From the NCBI GenBank assembly GCA_964624795.1, contig CAZUZS010000033.1:1-48827 (forward strand): a stretch of 48,827 nucleotides of DNA, written 5' to 3'. The position numbers and the translations under genes are program-made. Under the pieces are notes generated by a model. It worked only from the letters and a program-made list of their open reading frames with translations. It searched no databases and was not told the DNA's origin. Positions 1 to 9,255 of this stretch are shown in pieces. How positions within the stretch are numbered: the stretch's first letter is position 1; every line of letters begins with the position of its first letter. This stretch comes from CAZUZS01 sp964624795. Lineage in GTDB: Bacteria; Calditrichota; Calditrichia; RBG-13-44-9.

Positions 1-1537
1 CGCCCATTGCGGCCATGTGCTCCGACAGGTATTTCTGCGCATCTTTCCGGGCATCCGCCAGGTCATAATTTCCTGGAATTGCCTCCTGAATATCCAGACC
101 GGGAACCAGTATTCGCCGCCGGGCGGAATCAGCAAACAGCTCGATGTCCATGGTGGTTCTGGTCAAGGCGGCACCAATCGCATTCAACACTTCGTGATGG
201 CGGGACACCGTTACCGGTAAGCCAAAGGCGGCAGACAACGCATCTTTGAACGCCTGCGAAGGTCCACCCATTATATAAATTCTTTTGGGTTCTATCGGCT
301 GACTATAAAGCAGCTCATGAATGGTGTAAACCGGTTTTTGGTTTACCTCTTCCAAAATATCATCCAGCGCCCTTTTTATTTTGGCAATTGCATTTTCGAT
401 GGCGGTGGTTGCCAGTTGCTCCGGATCGAGCCGGTGGCGCTGGGCAAGCCTTATTATTCCTTCTTTGGATTTCTTCTCATTGCCAAAACGAGCGGCGTTT
501 TTAAAAACGAAGGCATCAATCAGGGTTGGTGAATCACCGCCTAAAGCAAGCGCCGATCCCCTGCGCTCCGGACCGACCTCCACTTCCCCAGTATTCAACT
601 TTATGGCGGAATCCCCGCCCACGCCTATCGACCTTGTTCTGATTGCCCGCACCAGGGTGGGAAGTCCATTGAATGAAATCCCTTCCCGTTCCAGAAGCGG
701 GGATCCTGCGGCAAAAATAGCAGCGTCGGTGGTCGTTCCCCCGATGTCCAGAATGATCGCATCTTCGCTAATCTGATTTACGGCCAGGCTGCCCATCACG
801 CTGGCCGCCGGCCCGGAAAGGATGGTCTGCACCGGTACCAATCGCGAAGCCGAAAACGGAATGGTGCCGCCATCCGCCTTAAGAATATTTACCGGACAGC
901 GAACTCCCATCTCCTCCAGGCTCTTTTTGATTGAATCCGAAAAGCGGTTGTAGATACGCCAGACGGCGGAATTAAAATAGGCGGTATGAATTCGCCGGGG
1001 AAAATTCAGTTGCCCGGAGAGGCGGTGACCAATTGTAACAAAATCGGCCCTGCCCTTCAACTGTGCTGCTATTAAATCTTCATGATCCGGGTTGCGGGTG
1101 GAAAACTTAGTCACTGCCGCAAAGACTTTCAGTCCCTTTGCGGTGAGTCGATTCACCGCTTCCGACAGGCTGTGGCGATTGAGCGATAAAATCTCGTTTC
1201 CACGATGATCAATTGAACCGGGGATGATCGCGTAATGATCGCCTGTGCGAAAATTGCCGGGATCAATGCCGGGACCGGCGGATACCAGAACGCCAACATT
1301 TTCCGCTTTCCCCTCAACCAGCGCGTTGGTGGAAAGCGTAGTGCTGAGGTTGAGCGACTCGATCCGGTCGATATCCGCTTTCCGCACTGTTTGTGACAAC
1401 GCCTCCCGGACCGACTCCAGAAGATCGGCGTGGTTGGTCGCAACTTTGGCTACGGAAATGACCTTGCCATCTTCAATTAAAACCGCATCGGTATTGGTTC
1501 CGCCGACATCAATTCCCAGCCGCATTAAAAATCTCAT
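1..1537 (-). CDS. Hydantoinase/oxoprolinase family protein (HyuA-like), 3' end cut by window
   Basis: The first 512 residues of an ATP-dependent hydantoinase/5-oxoprolinase A-type subunit are present and the frame is open to the window edge. The N-terminus reads MRLGIDVGGTNTDAVLI, the acetate/sugar-kinase-like phosphate-binding loop of the Hydant_A_N domain (about residues 5-185). A second nucleotide-binding signature, ILDIGGTTTDAA, sits near residue 260 at the start of the Hydantoinase_A domain, followed by GVGGDS and IYIMGGPS. Known members hydrolyse cyclic amides such as N-methylhydantoin or 5-oxoproline at the cost of ATP, usually with a HyuB partner, which would lie outside the window. 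Two starts are possible, ATG at 1537 or in-frame ATG at 1525; neither has a clear Shine-Dalgarno sequence. The family call is secure, but the substrate cannot be told from sequence. Confidence 0.88.
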   Translation of the reverse strand, partial: MRFLMRLGIDVGGTNTDAVLIEDGKVISVAKVATNHADLLESVREALSQTVRKADIDRIESLNLSTTLSTNALVEGKAENVGVLVSAGPGIDPGNFRTGDHYAIIPGSIDHRGNEILSLNRHSLSEAVNRLTAKGLKVFAAVTKFSTRNPDHEDLIAAQLKGRADFVTIGHRLSGQLNFPRRIHTAYFNSAVWRIYNRFSDSIKKSLEEMGVRCPVNILKADGGTIPFSASRLVPVQTILSGPAASVMGSLAVNQISEDAIILDIGGTTTDAAIFAAGSPLLEREGISFNGLPTLVRAIRTRSIGVGGDSAIKLNTGEVEVGPERRGSALALGGDSPTLIDAFVFKNAARFGNEKKSKEGIIRLAQRHRLDPEQLATTAIENAIAKIKRALDDILEEVNQKPVYTIHELLYSQPIEPKRIYIMGGPSQAFKDALSAAFGLPVTVSRHHEVLNAIGAALTRTTMDIELFADSARRRILVPGLDIQEAIPGNYDLADARKDAQKYLSEHMAAMG

Positions 1538-1851
1538 ATATTATGATAAGCAAAATTTCACAACCCTTCTTCCATAAAACGACCTACAATATACGAGATA
1601 TTCAGGTATTTTAAAAACACCGTGCGACATTTGCTCAACTACCACGGCAGCAGGATTCATGAATCAGAAAGAGGAACTACTTTCTAAACAGGTCGCGAAA
1701 CTCCCCTGGCGAAGCGCGTGATCGTCACTGGGAAAGACCAATTGAATCGAACTGACCGGCTCCCCACCATTGTTTAAAGAAGGAACAGAGGGGAGATCGA
1801 TTAAGAACGGACTGCCAATTTGAATGGCATTTAGGGTGGCATATTGATAAT
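1538..1851. other. Intergenic region, no gene recognised
   Basis: About 314 bases separate the hydantoinase start from the LRR gene stop. I see no convincing coding frame and no stem followed by a T-run. The only structure noticed is a short perfect palindrome, GATTCATGAATC, at 1654-1665. The hydantoinase promoter should lie here but was not identified. Confidence 0.5.
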
Positions 1852-4227
1852 TTATTTTTGCGAATATCGATTGCCGAGATCGGCTAACGAACGGGCAATC
1901 CGGCCATCCCCGCTTTCCAGATCACCTAGATCCACATAGATATCGAGATAGCGCAAATTCCGCATTGTTTGTATCTGCGCCGGAAGCGATTTCATTTTAC
2001 TGTCCGCAGCATCGATCTTCTTTAAATTTGTCAAATCGCCGATTTGGTCGGGCAGCGAGCGAAACGAATTTTCACTCAAATCAAGTAGCTGCAGGCGATT
2101 TAGATAATCAAGTCCTTGCGGGAGACGCCTGAACCTGTTTCTCCCCAGATACAGTTCGCTGAGGGCAGTTAGCTGAGAGAAACTCCCGGGCAATTTGCTT
2201 AGGCGATTGTCGCTCAGGTCGAGCGTGACCAGATTCGCTAGTTTTCCAATATCATCCGGCAGTTTCCCGACCTGATTTTTGTGCAAATCCAACAGTGTCA
2301 GACCGGCCATACCACCAATATTATCCGGTACGGTTTTTATCTCATTTTCACCCATTCTCAGCTCCTGAAGATTCCGGAAGCCCGGCAAATTTTCAGGAAT
2401 TTCCTTTAGTTTATTGGCACTTAAATCCAAAATCCGCAAGAAAGCAAGGCCGCCAAATTCCGGGGAAAACGATGTTAATCTGTTTCCACTGGCATAGAAC
2501 TCCTGCAACGAATCCAAACCCGAAATACCGGCTGGTAGTTCTTCCAGCTTGTTTTTGCTTAAATTAAGTTTTAGAAGTCCGGTCAGGCGATGCAAATCAA
2601 TTGGAAAATTTTCCAAATCGTTATTGCTGACATCCAGGATTTGAAGATTGATCAAATTCCCCAAATTGTCAGGAACTGCGTCAAATCTGTTGCTGCTGAT
2701 ATCCAGGATTCTGAGATTGATCAATCGATCAATATCATCCGGTAATGAATTAAGCCGGTTATCTATCAACACCAGCATCAGCAGATTGGTAAGATTCCCG
2801 ATATTTTGGGGAAGCGCGGAAAGCCTGTTCCTCACCAGGATTAATTTTTCGAGTTTCGCCAGATTGGTTATGCTTGCCGGCAGGGCTTCCAACTGGTTTC
2901 CGCCCAGGTCGAGTTCCCTCAAATTTCTAAGCTGCCCAATCCCGGAAGGCAAAGTGGAAATCCGGTTGTTGTTTGCGATCAAACCCTGCAGGCTGTCCAA
3001 CCCACCAACCTGTGCCGGAAGAGAATCCAGATCGTTGTCGCCGATATTCAGTTGTCGCAGATTTTTCAGGCCGGAGATGCCGGGCGGAAGCTGAGAAAGC
3101 CCATTCCGGCTCCAGTCCAGTTGCACGAGCTTTTCCAGGGTCAGCACGGACGGGGGCATTACCTTCAATTTATTTTGACTGGCGTCGATCTTTTGCAATT
3201 GAAGCAGTCGATCGACATTCTCCGGCAATCCCTCAAGCTGATTCATATTCAAAACAAGTTCACGAAGATCTTTCAAAGCACCGATTTCGGATGGTACCGA
3301 GTTCAGGCGATTGTAGCCAATGTCCAGCCGGATCAGCCCGGTAATTTCCTGCAACTGGATGGGAAAGGCCGCGAATTGATTGTGACTTAAATTCAGATCC
3401 TGCAGCCGTATTAATGCACCAAAATCTTCCGGCAGCGCTGCAATTTTATTTTCACTTAAATCCAATGTTTGGAGGTTGCTCAGTCCAGAAATCGCAATCG
3501 GAACATCGGTGTAATCGTTCTGCGCCAGTGTCAATGTCCGGAGATGCAAAAGGCCTGTCATTTCCGGGGGAAACGCAATTTGTAGATTCCCGCTGAGCAA
3601 CAATTTCTGCAGCTCCGGGAGTTTTGCAATTCCTGCCGGCAGTTTATTGTACTGCATATTGCGCAAATCCAAAACCAGGAGATTTCTCAATTCAGAAATT
3701 CCCTCCGGCAACAACAAACCCGAGTTGCCGGCTAAATCCAACTCCCGCAAATTTTCGAGCCGTATGATGCTGTCTGGCAAAGCAGCCAACCGGTTATCGC
3801 CTAACCGCAGCTTTTTCAGATTCTTCAGATTGGCAATATCCGCGGGCAGGGAGGTTAACTCATTATCACTCAGATCCAATTCTTCCAGACGGGTGAGCTG
3901 CAACACCTCTTCCGGTAATTCGCGCAGCCTGTTTTTGCTCAAATTAAGTACACGCAAATTGGCTAATTTGCTAATTTCCACCGGCAGCGTCTCGTAAGCA
4001 TTATCGCTCAGGTCCAACACCTCCAGCGACGTAAAATTGCCAATTGTGGGCGACAGCGATTTATTGTGCCGGCCGCTTAAATCTAACTTTTTGAGATCCT
4101 TAAATTTCTCGATCACCTGAACGGTGTCTTCGGGAGATTGAGGGATTGGATTTATTGCGGCAGCCGGATCAGACCGGAGAAGCAGGAAAAATAAAGCAGC
4201 AATGGTTATCTTTATTTGGGTATCCAT
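1852..4227 (-). CDS. Secreted leucine-rich-repeat protein, 31 tandem 23-residue repeats
   Basis: This 791-residue protein is almost entirely LRR. Residues 1-24 form a signal peptide (hydrophobic core ITIAALFFLLL, probable cleavage after PAAA). From about residue 43 to 755 there are 31 consecutive repeats of exactly 23 residues with the consensus LxNLxxLDLSxNxLxxLPxxI, without insertion or deletion. A degenerate repeat and a short polar tail close the solenoid. No enzymatic domain and no type IX sorting tail are present. LRR solenoids of this class bind proteins or glycans, so this is a binding or sensing protein outside the cytoplasm. The ATG follows a GAGGG motif at 5 nt spacing. It lies 87 bp downstream of the STAND gene on the same strand and is probably the last gene of that operon. 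The ligand is unknown. Confidence 0.9.
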   Translation of the reverse strand: MDTQIKITIAALFFLLLRSDPAAAINPIPQSPEDTVQVIEKFKDLKKLDLSGRHNKSLSPTIGNFTSLEVLDLSDNAYETLPVEISKLANLRVLNLSKNRLRELPEEVLQLTRLEELDLSDNELTSLPADIANLKNLKKLRLGDNRLAALPDSIIRLENLRELDLAGNSGLLLPEGISELRNLLVLDLRNMQYNKLPAGIAKLPELQKLLLSGNLQIAFPPEMTGLLHLRTLTLAQNDYTDVPIAISGLSNLQTLDLSENKIAALPEDFGALIRLQDLNLSHNQFAAFPIQLQEITGLIRLDIGYNRLNSVPSEIGALKDLRELVLNMNQLEGLPENVDRLLQLQKIDASQNKLKVMPPSVLTLEKLVQLDWSRNGLSQLPPGISGLKNLRQLNIGDNDLDSLPAQVGGLDSLQGLIANNNRISTLPSGIGQLRNLRELDLGGNQLEALPASITNLAKLEKLILVRNRLSALPQNIGNLTNLLMLVLIDNRLNSLPDDIDRLINLRILDISSNRFDAVPDNLGNLINLQILDVSNNDLENFPIDLHRLTGLLKLNLSKNKLEELPAGISGLDSLQEFYASGNRLTSFSPEFGGLAFLRILDLSANKLKEIPENLPGFRNLQELRMGENEIKTVPDNIGGMAGLTLLDLHKNQVGKLPDDIGKLANLVTLDLSDNRLSKLPGSFSQLTALSELYLGRNRFRRLPQGLDYLNRLQLLDLSENSFRSLPDQIGDLTNLKKIDAADSKMKSLPAQIQTMRNLRYLDIYVDLGDLESGDGRIARSLADLGNRYSQK

Positions 4228-4314
4228 CCGGACCCTCTTCCTTTTATGTAAATTGTGGTCGCAATCAATTCATCTAAGTATGTTCGAATCATTTTATTCT
4301 ATCGGAATAATTCC

Positions 4315-7300
4315 TTAATGAGAAGCCCCTGCGTCGCGAACCGCCCGTACGTAAATGTCCGAACGCTCGGCAGGAAAGAGGGCGCAAGTTCCCAAGGTAA
4401 AAACCACCCCCCATTTTTTCCCGGAAGAATCGGGATCGGCAGTCCAGATCCAACTCTGTTTTTCATTAAAACGGGAATCGAGATACAAACCGTAAAAATT
4501 GGTATCAGGCTCCATCAGCGACATTGCTTCCCTGAGTGTCGGCAGCCGCCAATCGTGGAATCCGCCGGTATTCAGATTTTTCACATAAGCAAGGGCCTTG
4601 TCAAAACTCAGGCCGCTCACCGATCCGGATTGCTGCCACATCAGGTTAGTCGAGTGGTCGGTAACAGTGGTATTCTCATTTTGCAGGCTAAAGTTATTTT
4701 CGGCGCCCTTTCCGTCCGGGTTGCTCCAGGCAAGGTTGGATTCGTCGGGCAGCGTTGCGCAGAAGTAATCCTGATCTTTCAGCATGTTCTTAACATCCGC
4801 GACGGTCCTGCTGCGGTCGATTTCCAGGGTGAAATCGCGGGTAACTTCGTGTCCCGCTTCATCTTTTGCCTGGATGTTAAGTGTAATATTTCTTTCTGCG
4901 GGCAGAAGGCTTACTGTCCCCACACGATACTTTTTCCCATCGACCGTTTCGGTTGACATTTCTTTTGAACCAATATAAACCCGGGTGCCGGGTGGGAAAT
5001 TATTGTCCGGTATACGAATTGCGGCCGGAGAAGGATTCCCGGTATTGGTGCCTTTCACGACCAGAGATGTCGGTATTATTGCATCCCGCAATTGGTTTTC
5101 AATACGGGTTTGTGCCCCTTTCTCAATCCCGGTATCGAGTTTCTTCCGACGGTTTGTGAGGTCCGTCCAAAGTGCTCCAACCTTCTCATTCTCCCGATAT
5201 TGACCACCAACAGTTTCCAGGTATTTTTGCGCTGAATCCAACTTTGTTTTTACAGCCTGCAAAGAATCCGTCGATTCGTTGGTGCCGTCAACAGGGGACT
5301 TAACAATTTGATAGTACGCTTTTTCCAATGCCAGCACGGGATCCACCGGGGTGGTTCGTTCAACAAGGAACGCGAATTTTCTGGAAACCTCGTCACCCTG
5401 ATCGGTAACCACGTGCACTTCTGCAAATACCTTGGCAGAATCAGGGGGCACAGAGACTTCACCAGCCCGGAATTCCTGCCCGCCTATTTTCTTAAATTTC
5501 ATTCTTTCGCCATTCAAATACAACTTTGCATTCCTGAGTAATTCCGAATTCTCCAGGACCAGCAGAAAACGAGTGCTGTCCGAATCCACCTTCCCGTTTG
5601 AGGGTCGTTTGACTTTTAATGCCGCAAGAATTTTTGCATGCGATAAAATCTCATTTCTTAGAGTGAAGGAATAGGAACGGGTTGTGGAAAGTCCGCCGGC
5701 TGTGACCGCCCGGATGTCGAAATCAACTTTCTTAGCGCCGGGTGGAATGTTAATTGTCCCGACCCGCAGAATTTCGTTGCCTTCCGTTTCAATTAACATT
5801 GGGGTTTCATTGAGCGAAAAACGAGCATTAATAAAATTCCCGTTGATGGGCACCTTGACTCTCAGCAATGTGGCATTCCCCTCGTCATCCGTTTTCACAA
5901 TCTCATGACGGGGATCACCCTGCAACAGACCTTCTAATGCATGATCCTCGGATGCCTGTTTTTCCGCTTCATTTTTTTCGGCCAGTTTTTTCTGAATCGC
6001 ATCGGGCAGCGGCTTGATTTCGATGTCCGGTTGCGCCTTGACTCCGGCTGTTTGCGTTCCTTTTAGCTTTTTCACCAGGTTAAAAAAAGCCGGCACGTTG
6101 TAATCATCTTCCTCATATATTCCCTGAATGGAAATGATCATACTCTGCGAGTCGGGAGGAATCTCCACCACACCGGTTCTATTTCCTTCCCCGCCGATTT
6201 CTTCCCCGGCAGCGAATTCAACCGTTCGTCCATTAATCCGGATTTTGGCATGATCCAACAGCTTATTGTTTTCCAGCGTGATTCCGACTGCGGTTGGCTT
6301 GCCATTTTCACCCCGTCTCAAAATCTGATGATCTTTTATTTTAATTGCAGCACGTACCTGTTCACGAAAAAGCTGCCGCTGGCGTTGTGCTTCAGCGGCA
6401 AATTGTTCGGATAAAGCACGGTTCCCGTTTTTCCCGGACACTTCCGTCTTGTAGAGATGAGACTGCATTTCCAAAATTCGAAAATCTTTGTCAAGGGTCG
6501 CAAAATTATGATCCAAAAATTCTGCAACCTGCCGGAAAACTTTGTCATCCAATGGATAAGGCGGATTTATCTTTTTCTGAAATGTCAACTGGGTATATAA
6601 AAATCGCCGTTGCTGTAATGTATCCTGCATGTTCTTGATCAGATTTCTCTCCTCCGGATAAACCAGTTTTATGGTGCTGATAACGGAATCCGCTCTCTCC
6701 AGACGAGATCCACCAAGGCGCATAAAATAGCCGGCCAGCCCGGATTTATATTTCGAAATAGCACGCAAATTTTTCAGCGATAATTTGGCGCCATAAAGCT
6801 GTGCCTCAAAATTTCGAACGGGAAGTTTGTCTGACGTCAATTTTACCATCTCCCGGTCGAGGCTGCCAATAACACGGTCCTGGTTCCAGGCCGGAATAAC
6901 CCACTGCACCATCGCGTAAAATGCCAGAAAAACGAGGGCGGTCAGAAATGTAATTTTGGAGCTCAACTGGCGAATCTTGCGGCGCTTCCCCGCCGTCTGC
7001 AGGGAAGGCACCAGGCTGTCGTGGCTCAGCTCATAAAAGACGCCCCGCGATCTTTGTTCCCGCTGCAGGAGACGGTCGTCAACAAGCTGTTCCAGGTCGT
7101 TTTTCGGAACGCCCATTTCACTGACAATTTCATCTTCATGACGGCTGTTTCGCTTGCCGCCAGCGGTAATCAGGCGATCCTCGCACAATTCCCTAATCGC
7201 AGAGCGGGGAGAGTGGACTGGCGAAACGTAACGAACACTGCCCAGCAAGCCGGAATTTCTTTTGCCCCCGGAACCCGGCCGGAAGTACGGAAATTTTCCC

Positions 7301-8316
7301 AATATTTTCTGATAATAATTGTCTAATAATTTGCGCAGGCCCTTTTCGCCGCCAATATCTTCCAACGCGATTTTGCGGGAATTTGCGGCTCGCATCTGCT
7401 CTTCCAATTGGCGGCAAACAATCTGCAACTGCGATAACCCAATTGTACGCTCGCTGAGCACCGCATCATCATTTTGAGACGCCAGAAATCGCACAATCGC
7501 CTCCACCGCCGCATCTTCGATTTCAAAGGTTCGGTCCCCGAGCACATCCTGCCGGGGGGGATTCGAGATCGCTTCCCGGGCCTGTTCCTCCGAAAAAGAG
7601 GGCAGTTGGTAGCGATGATCGTAGATTTTCGGAATTTGGGTGCCCAACTTCTCTAACAATGCCAGGTAATCTTCGCGCAGGGAAATAAGGACCTTTACAG
7701 CGGGCATTTTGGTGCCATAAATAAGTCTCTCCAGGGCCATTGCCTCGCTGCTGCGTTTTTCAAGACTGCGAAGACGTTCCCGATAACGCTCTTTCACATC
7801 CGCCGGTAATCTTCCGCGCACCAGGTCGGCAAATTGCCGAATAAAATCTTCCTGTTCCTGAGGGCGGTCAGCCAGGGCGGTAAACAACTCCTCGAATTGA
7901 TCGAGAATAAGCACGATGGGGTGAGAGAAGCTGTTTTCATCCGGAGAAAGCGCGAAAAATGTTTCCCACAGCGTTTCTTTTTTCCAATCCAGGGGCAGCT
8001 CCAGGCCACAGTTTCCCGCCTCAATTTCCACAGCCCTGTAAAGCGCTTCTTGTGCGGGGATACCGGGAATATTGAAAATCCTGGCATACACAGGCAGGTA
8101 ATCCATCTGGCGGAGCGACGCTTTTAGACCAACATTGATAAGAGAAGTCTTTCCGTTACCGGATTTCCCAAAAAGCACAGTTATCGTACCGGCCATGACT
8201 CTCTCGGCGAGTTCCCTGATTTCCCGGTTTCTACCGAAGAAGAGTTTTCGGTCTATTTCATCGTCCTGGAAGTGATGCAACCCTGGAAAAGCCCACGGTT
8301 TTCTATTATCCAGCAT
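4315..8316 (-). CDS. STAND-type NTPase with TM helix, Ig-like repeats and C-terminal DUF1566 (C-type-lectin-like) domain
   Basis: The protein has 1333 residues from the ATG at 8316, which has a strong GGAGG 8-9 nt upstream and overlaps the SIR2 gene by 11 bp; a longer in-frame reading up to 8502 lies inside that gene and is unlikely. Residues 20-330 are a P-loop STAND/NACHT-like NTPase: FFGRNRE entry motif, Walker A FGKSGNGKTS (about 49-58), Walker B VLILDQFEEL (135-144). A helical/winged-helix part follows to about 440. After the basic stretch KRRKIR comes one membrane helix (about 455-474), so the NTPase should face the cytoplasm and the remaining ~850 residues the periplasm. That part has a helical section and four related Ig-like repeats (cores near 678-740, 818-888, 913-986, 1093-1168). 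It ends in a DUF1566/Lcl-C domain (1213-1326) with TNLMWQQSG, HDWRLPT, WIWTAD and VRAVRD. Family knowledge: STAND proteins oligomerise on ligand sensing and activate effectors. The sensor role of the C-terminus is inferred. Confidence 0.85.
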   Translation of the reverse strand: MLDNRKPWAFPGLHHFQDDEIDRKLFFGRNREIRELAERVMAGTITVLFGKSGNGKTSLINVGLKASLRQMDYLPVYARIFNIPGIPAQEALYRAVEIEAGNCGLELPLDWKKETLWETFFALSPDENSFSHPIVLILDQFEELFTALADRPQEQEDFIRQFADLVRGRLPADVKERYRERLRSLEKRSSEAMALERLIYGTKMPAVKVLISLREDYLALLEKLGTQIPKIYDHRYQLPSFSEEQAREAISNPPRQDVLGDRTFEIEDAAVEAIVRFLASQNDDAVLSERTIGLSQLQIVCRQLEEQMRAANSRKIALEDIGGEKGLRKLLDNYYQKILGKFPYFRPGSGGKRNSGLLGSVRYVSPVHSPRSAIRELCEDRLITAGGKRNSRHEDEIVSEMGVPKNDLEQLVDDRLLQREQRSRGVFYELSHDSLVPSLQTAGKRRKIRQLSSKITFLTALVFLAFYAMVQWVIPAWNQDRVIGSLDREMVKLTSDKLPVRNFEAQLYGAKLSLKNLRAISKYKSGLAGYFMRLGGSRLERADSVISTIKLVYPEERNLIKNMQDTLQQRRFLYTQLTFQKKINPPYPLDDKVFRQVAEFLDHNFATLDKDFRILEMQSHLYKTEVSGKNGNRALSEQFAAEAQRQRQLFREQVRAAIKIKDHQILRRGENGKPTAVGITLENNKLLDHAKIRINGRTVEFAAGEEIGGEGNRTGVVEIPPDSQSMIISIQGIYEEDDYNVPAFFNLVKKLKGTQTAGVKAQPDIEIKPLPDAIQKKLAEKNEAEKQASEDHALEGLLQGDPRHEIVKTDDEGNATLLRVKVPINGNFINARFSLNETPMLIETEGNEILRVGTINIPPGAKKVDFDIRAVTAGGLSTTRSYSFTLRNEILSHAKILAALKVKRPSNGKVDSDSTRFLLVLENSELLRNAKLYLNGERMKFKKIGGQEFRAGEVSVPPDSAKVFAEVHVVTDQGDEVSRKFAFLVERTTPVDPVLALEKAYYQIVKSPVDGTNESTDSLQAVKTKLDSAQKYLETVGGQYRENEKVGALWTDLTNRRKKLDTGIEKGAQTRIENQLRDAIIPTSLVVKGTNTGNPSPAAIRIPDNNFPPGTRVYIGSKEMSTETVDGKKYRVGTVSLLPAERNITLNIQAKDEAGHEVTRDFTLEIDRSRTVADVKNMLKDQDYFCATLPDESNLAWSNPDGKGAENNFSLQNENTTVTDHSTNLMWQQSGSVSGLSFDKALAYVKNLNTGGFHDWRLPTLREAMSLMEPDTNFYGLYLDSRFNEKQSWIWTADPDSSGKKWGVVFTLGTCALFPAERSDIYVRAVRDAGASH

Positions 8317-9181
8317 CTTTTGGCTCCTCCTTATCCTCCTGGTAGCGTTTATCCAATTCACGCAGAAATTCCAGGGCATCGCAGTTATACACAGAAATTT
8401 TCTTTTGCTCCCAATAAAGAACCGTGCTGTCCCACTCCCGGGCGGCATCGTTATCGTTGTCCGCTTCCAACGAGCGCTGTATGGCAAAAGACCGCCGGTC
8501 AACCTGGAAATAGCGCAGCAGTACCCTGATATTCCAGTCGCGCAAACCGTAACCTATGAACAGCAGGCCGCAGGTGCGGAAGATTTGGCTGATAGCATCC
8601 GGCACTTTCGGATTGTGGTTCATCAGGCTGATCATAAAATCGATGTAATTATCCTCCGTAATGATCAACGAATCGGGGTCGTCCATTGAACCGTGAAGTT
8701 TGTAGACCAGCGGATTTTCTACTGCGGGTTCGCTGACGATCTGTTCCTGGTCACCCTGCCGGTCATATATTGCCATCGTGGATTTTTTGCTCTTTTCTTC
8801 AAAAGCTCGCTCCATCAGATTGTCAAAATTAGTGGTCAGGACAGCCACAATTGGCCACCCGGCCAGGATGTTATGTACCTCGCCGGGCTGAATATCATTC
8901 ATATTCAATTTATCGATCACCGCATCCCGCAAATCCATTTCACCGATGCTGAGCGCATAATATTGAGAGACCCTTAAAAGATCATCCTTCTCGGTCCCCG
9001 GATAGCCGCACTCCTCTGCCAGCGCACGCGACAGCTCGCTGCCGCTGGGCAGACCGGTCGAACCGCCAAATCCCATTGAAGCGCCGGCGCCTAAGAACGG
9101 CACCAGTTTCTGCTTCTTTAAATGTAGGAGGATCGCCTGCCAATTGATGTTCGGATCAAGATTCTGACCATTATTATTCAT
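8306..9181 (-). CDS. SIR2-family NADase-like effector protein
   Basis: This 291-residue cytoplasmic protein carries one SIR2_2-type domain. The NAD-binding loop FLGAGAS is at residues 29-35. The ribose-binding/catalytic segment LTTNFDNLME (115-124) carries the conserved Asn and Asp. KLHGS (161-165) supplies the catalytic His, and FIGYGLRDWNIR (208-219) closes the Rossmann fold. The zinc-binding Cys pairs of protein deacetylase sirtuins are absent, as in the NAD-depleting SIR2 proteins of anti-phage systems. An AGGGA motif precedes the ATG. It sits 74 bp after the receiver-like gene and overlaps the STAND gene by 11 bp, so translation of effector and NTPase is probably coupled. I infer that it is the toxic effector, destroying NAD when the STAND protein is triggered; a regulatory deacylase is the less likely alternative. 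Confidence 0.85.
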   Translation of the reverse strand: MNNNGQNLDPNINWQAILLHLKKQKLVPFLGAGASMGFGGSTGLPSGSELSRALAEECGYPGTEKDDLLRVSQYYALSIGEMDLRDAVIDKLNMNDIQPGEVHNILAGWPIVAVLTTNFDNLMERAFEEKSKKSTMAIYDRQGDQEQIVSEPAVENPLVYKLHGSMDDPDSLIITEDNYIDFMISLMNHNPKVPDAISQIFRTCGLLFIGYGLRDWNIRVLLRYFQVDRRSFAIQRSLEADNDNDAAREWDSTVLYWEQKKISVYNCDALEFLRELDKRYQEDKEEPKDAG

Positions 9182-9255
9182 TTAATTTCCCTGCACATTT
9201 GATATTCGGATTAAACTCTTATCGAATAATCGGGTGCGCTTAATGGAGAACGGAA

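Noticed and set aside
4315..8316. The C-terminal DUF1566 domain as the variable protein of a diversity-generating retroelement
   Set aside because: No reverse transcriptase gene and no template-like near-copy of the gene's 3' end were seen nearby.
8317..8502. N-terminal extension of the STAND protein up to 8502
   Set aside because: It lies inside the SIR2 gene in another frame, reads like shadow sequence, and a strong GGAGG site marks the ATG at 8316.
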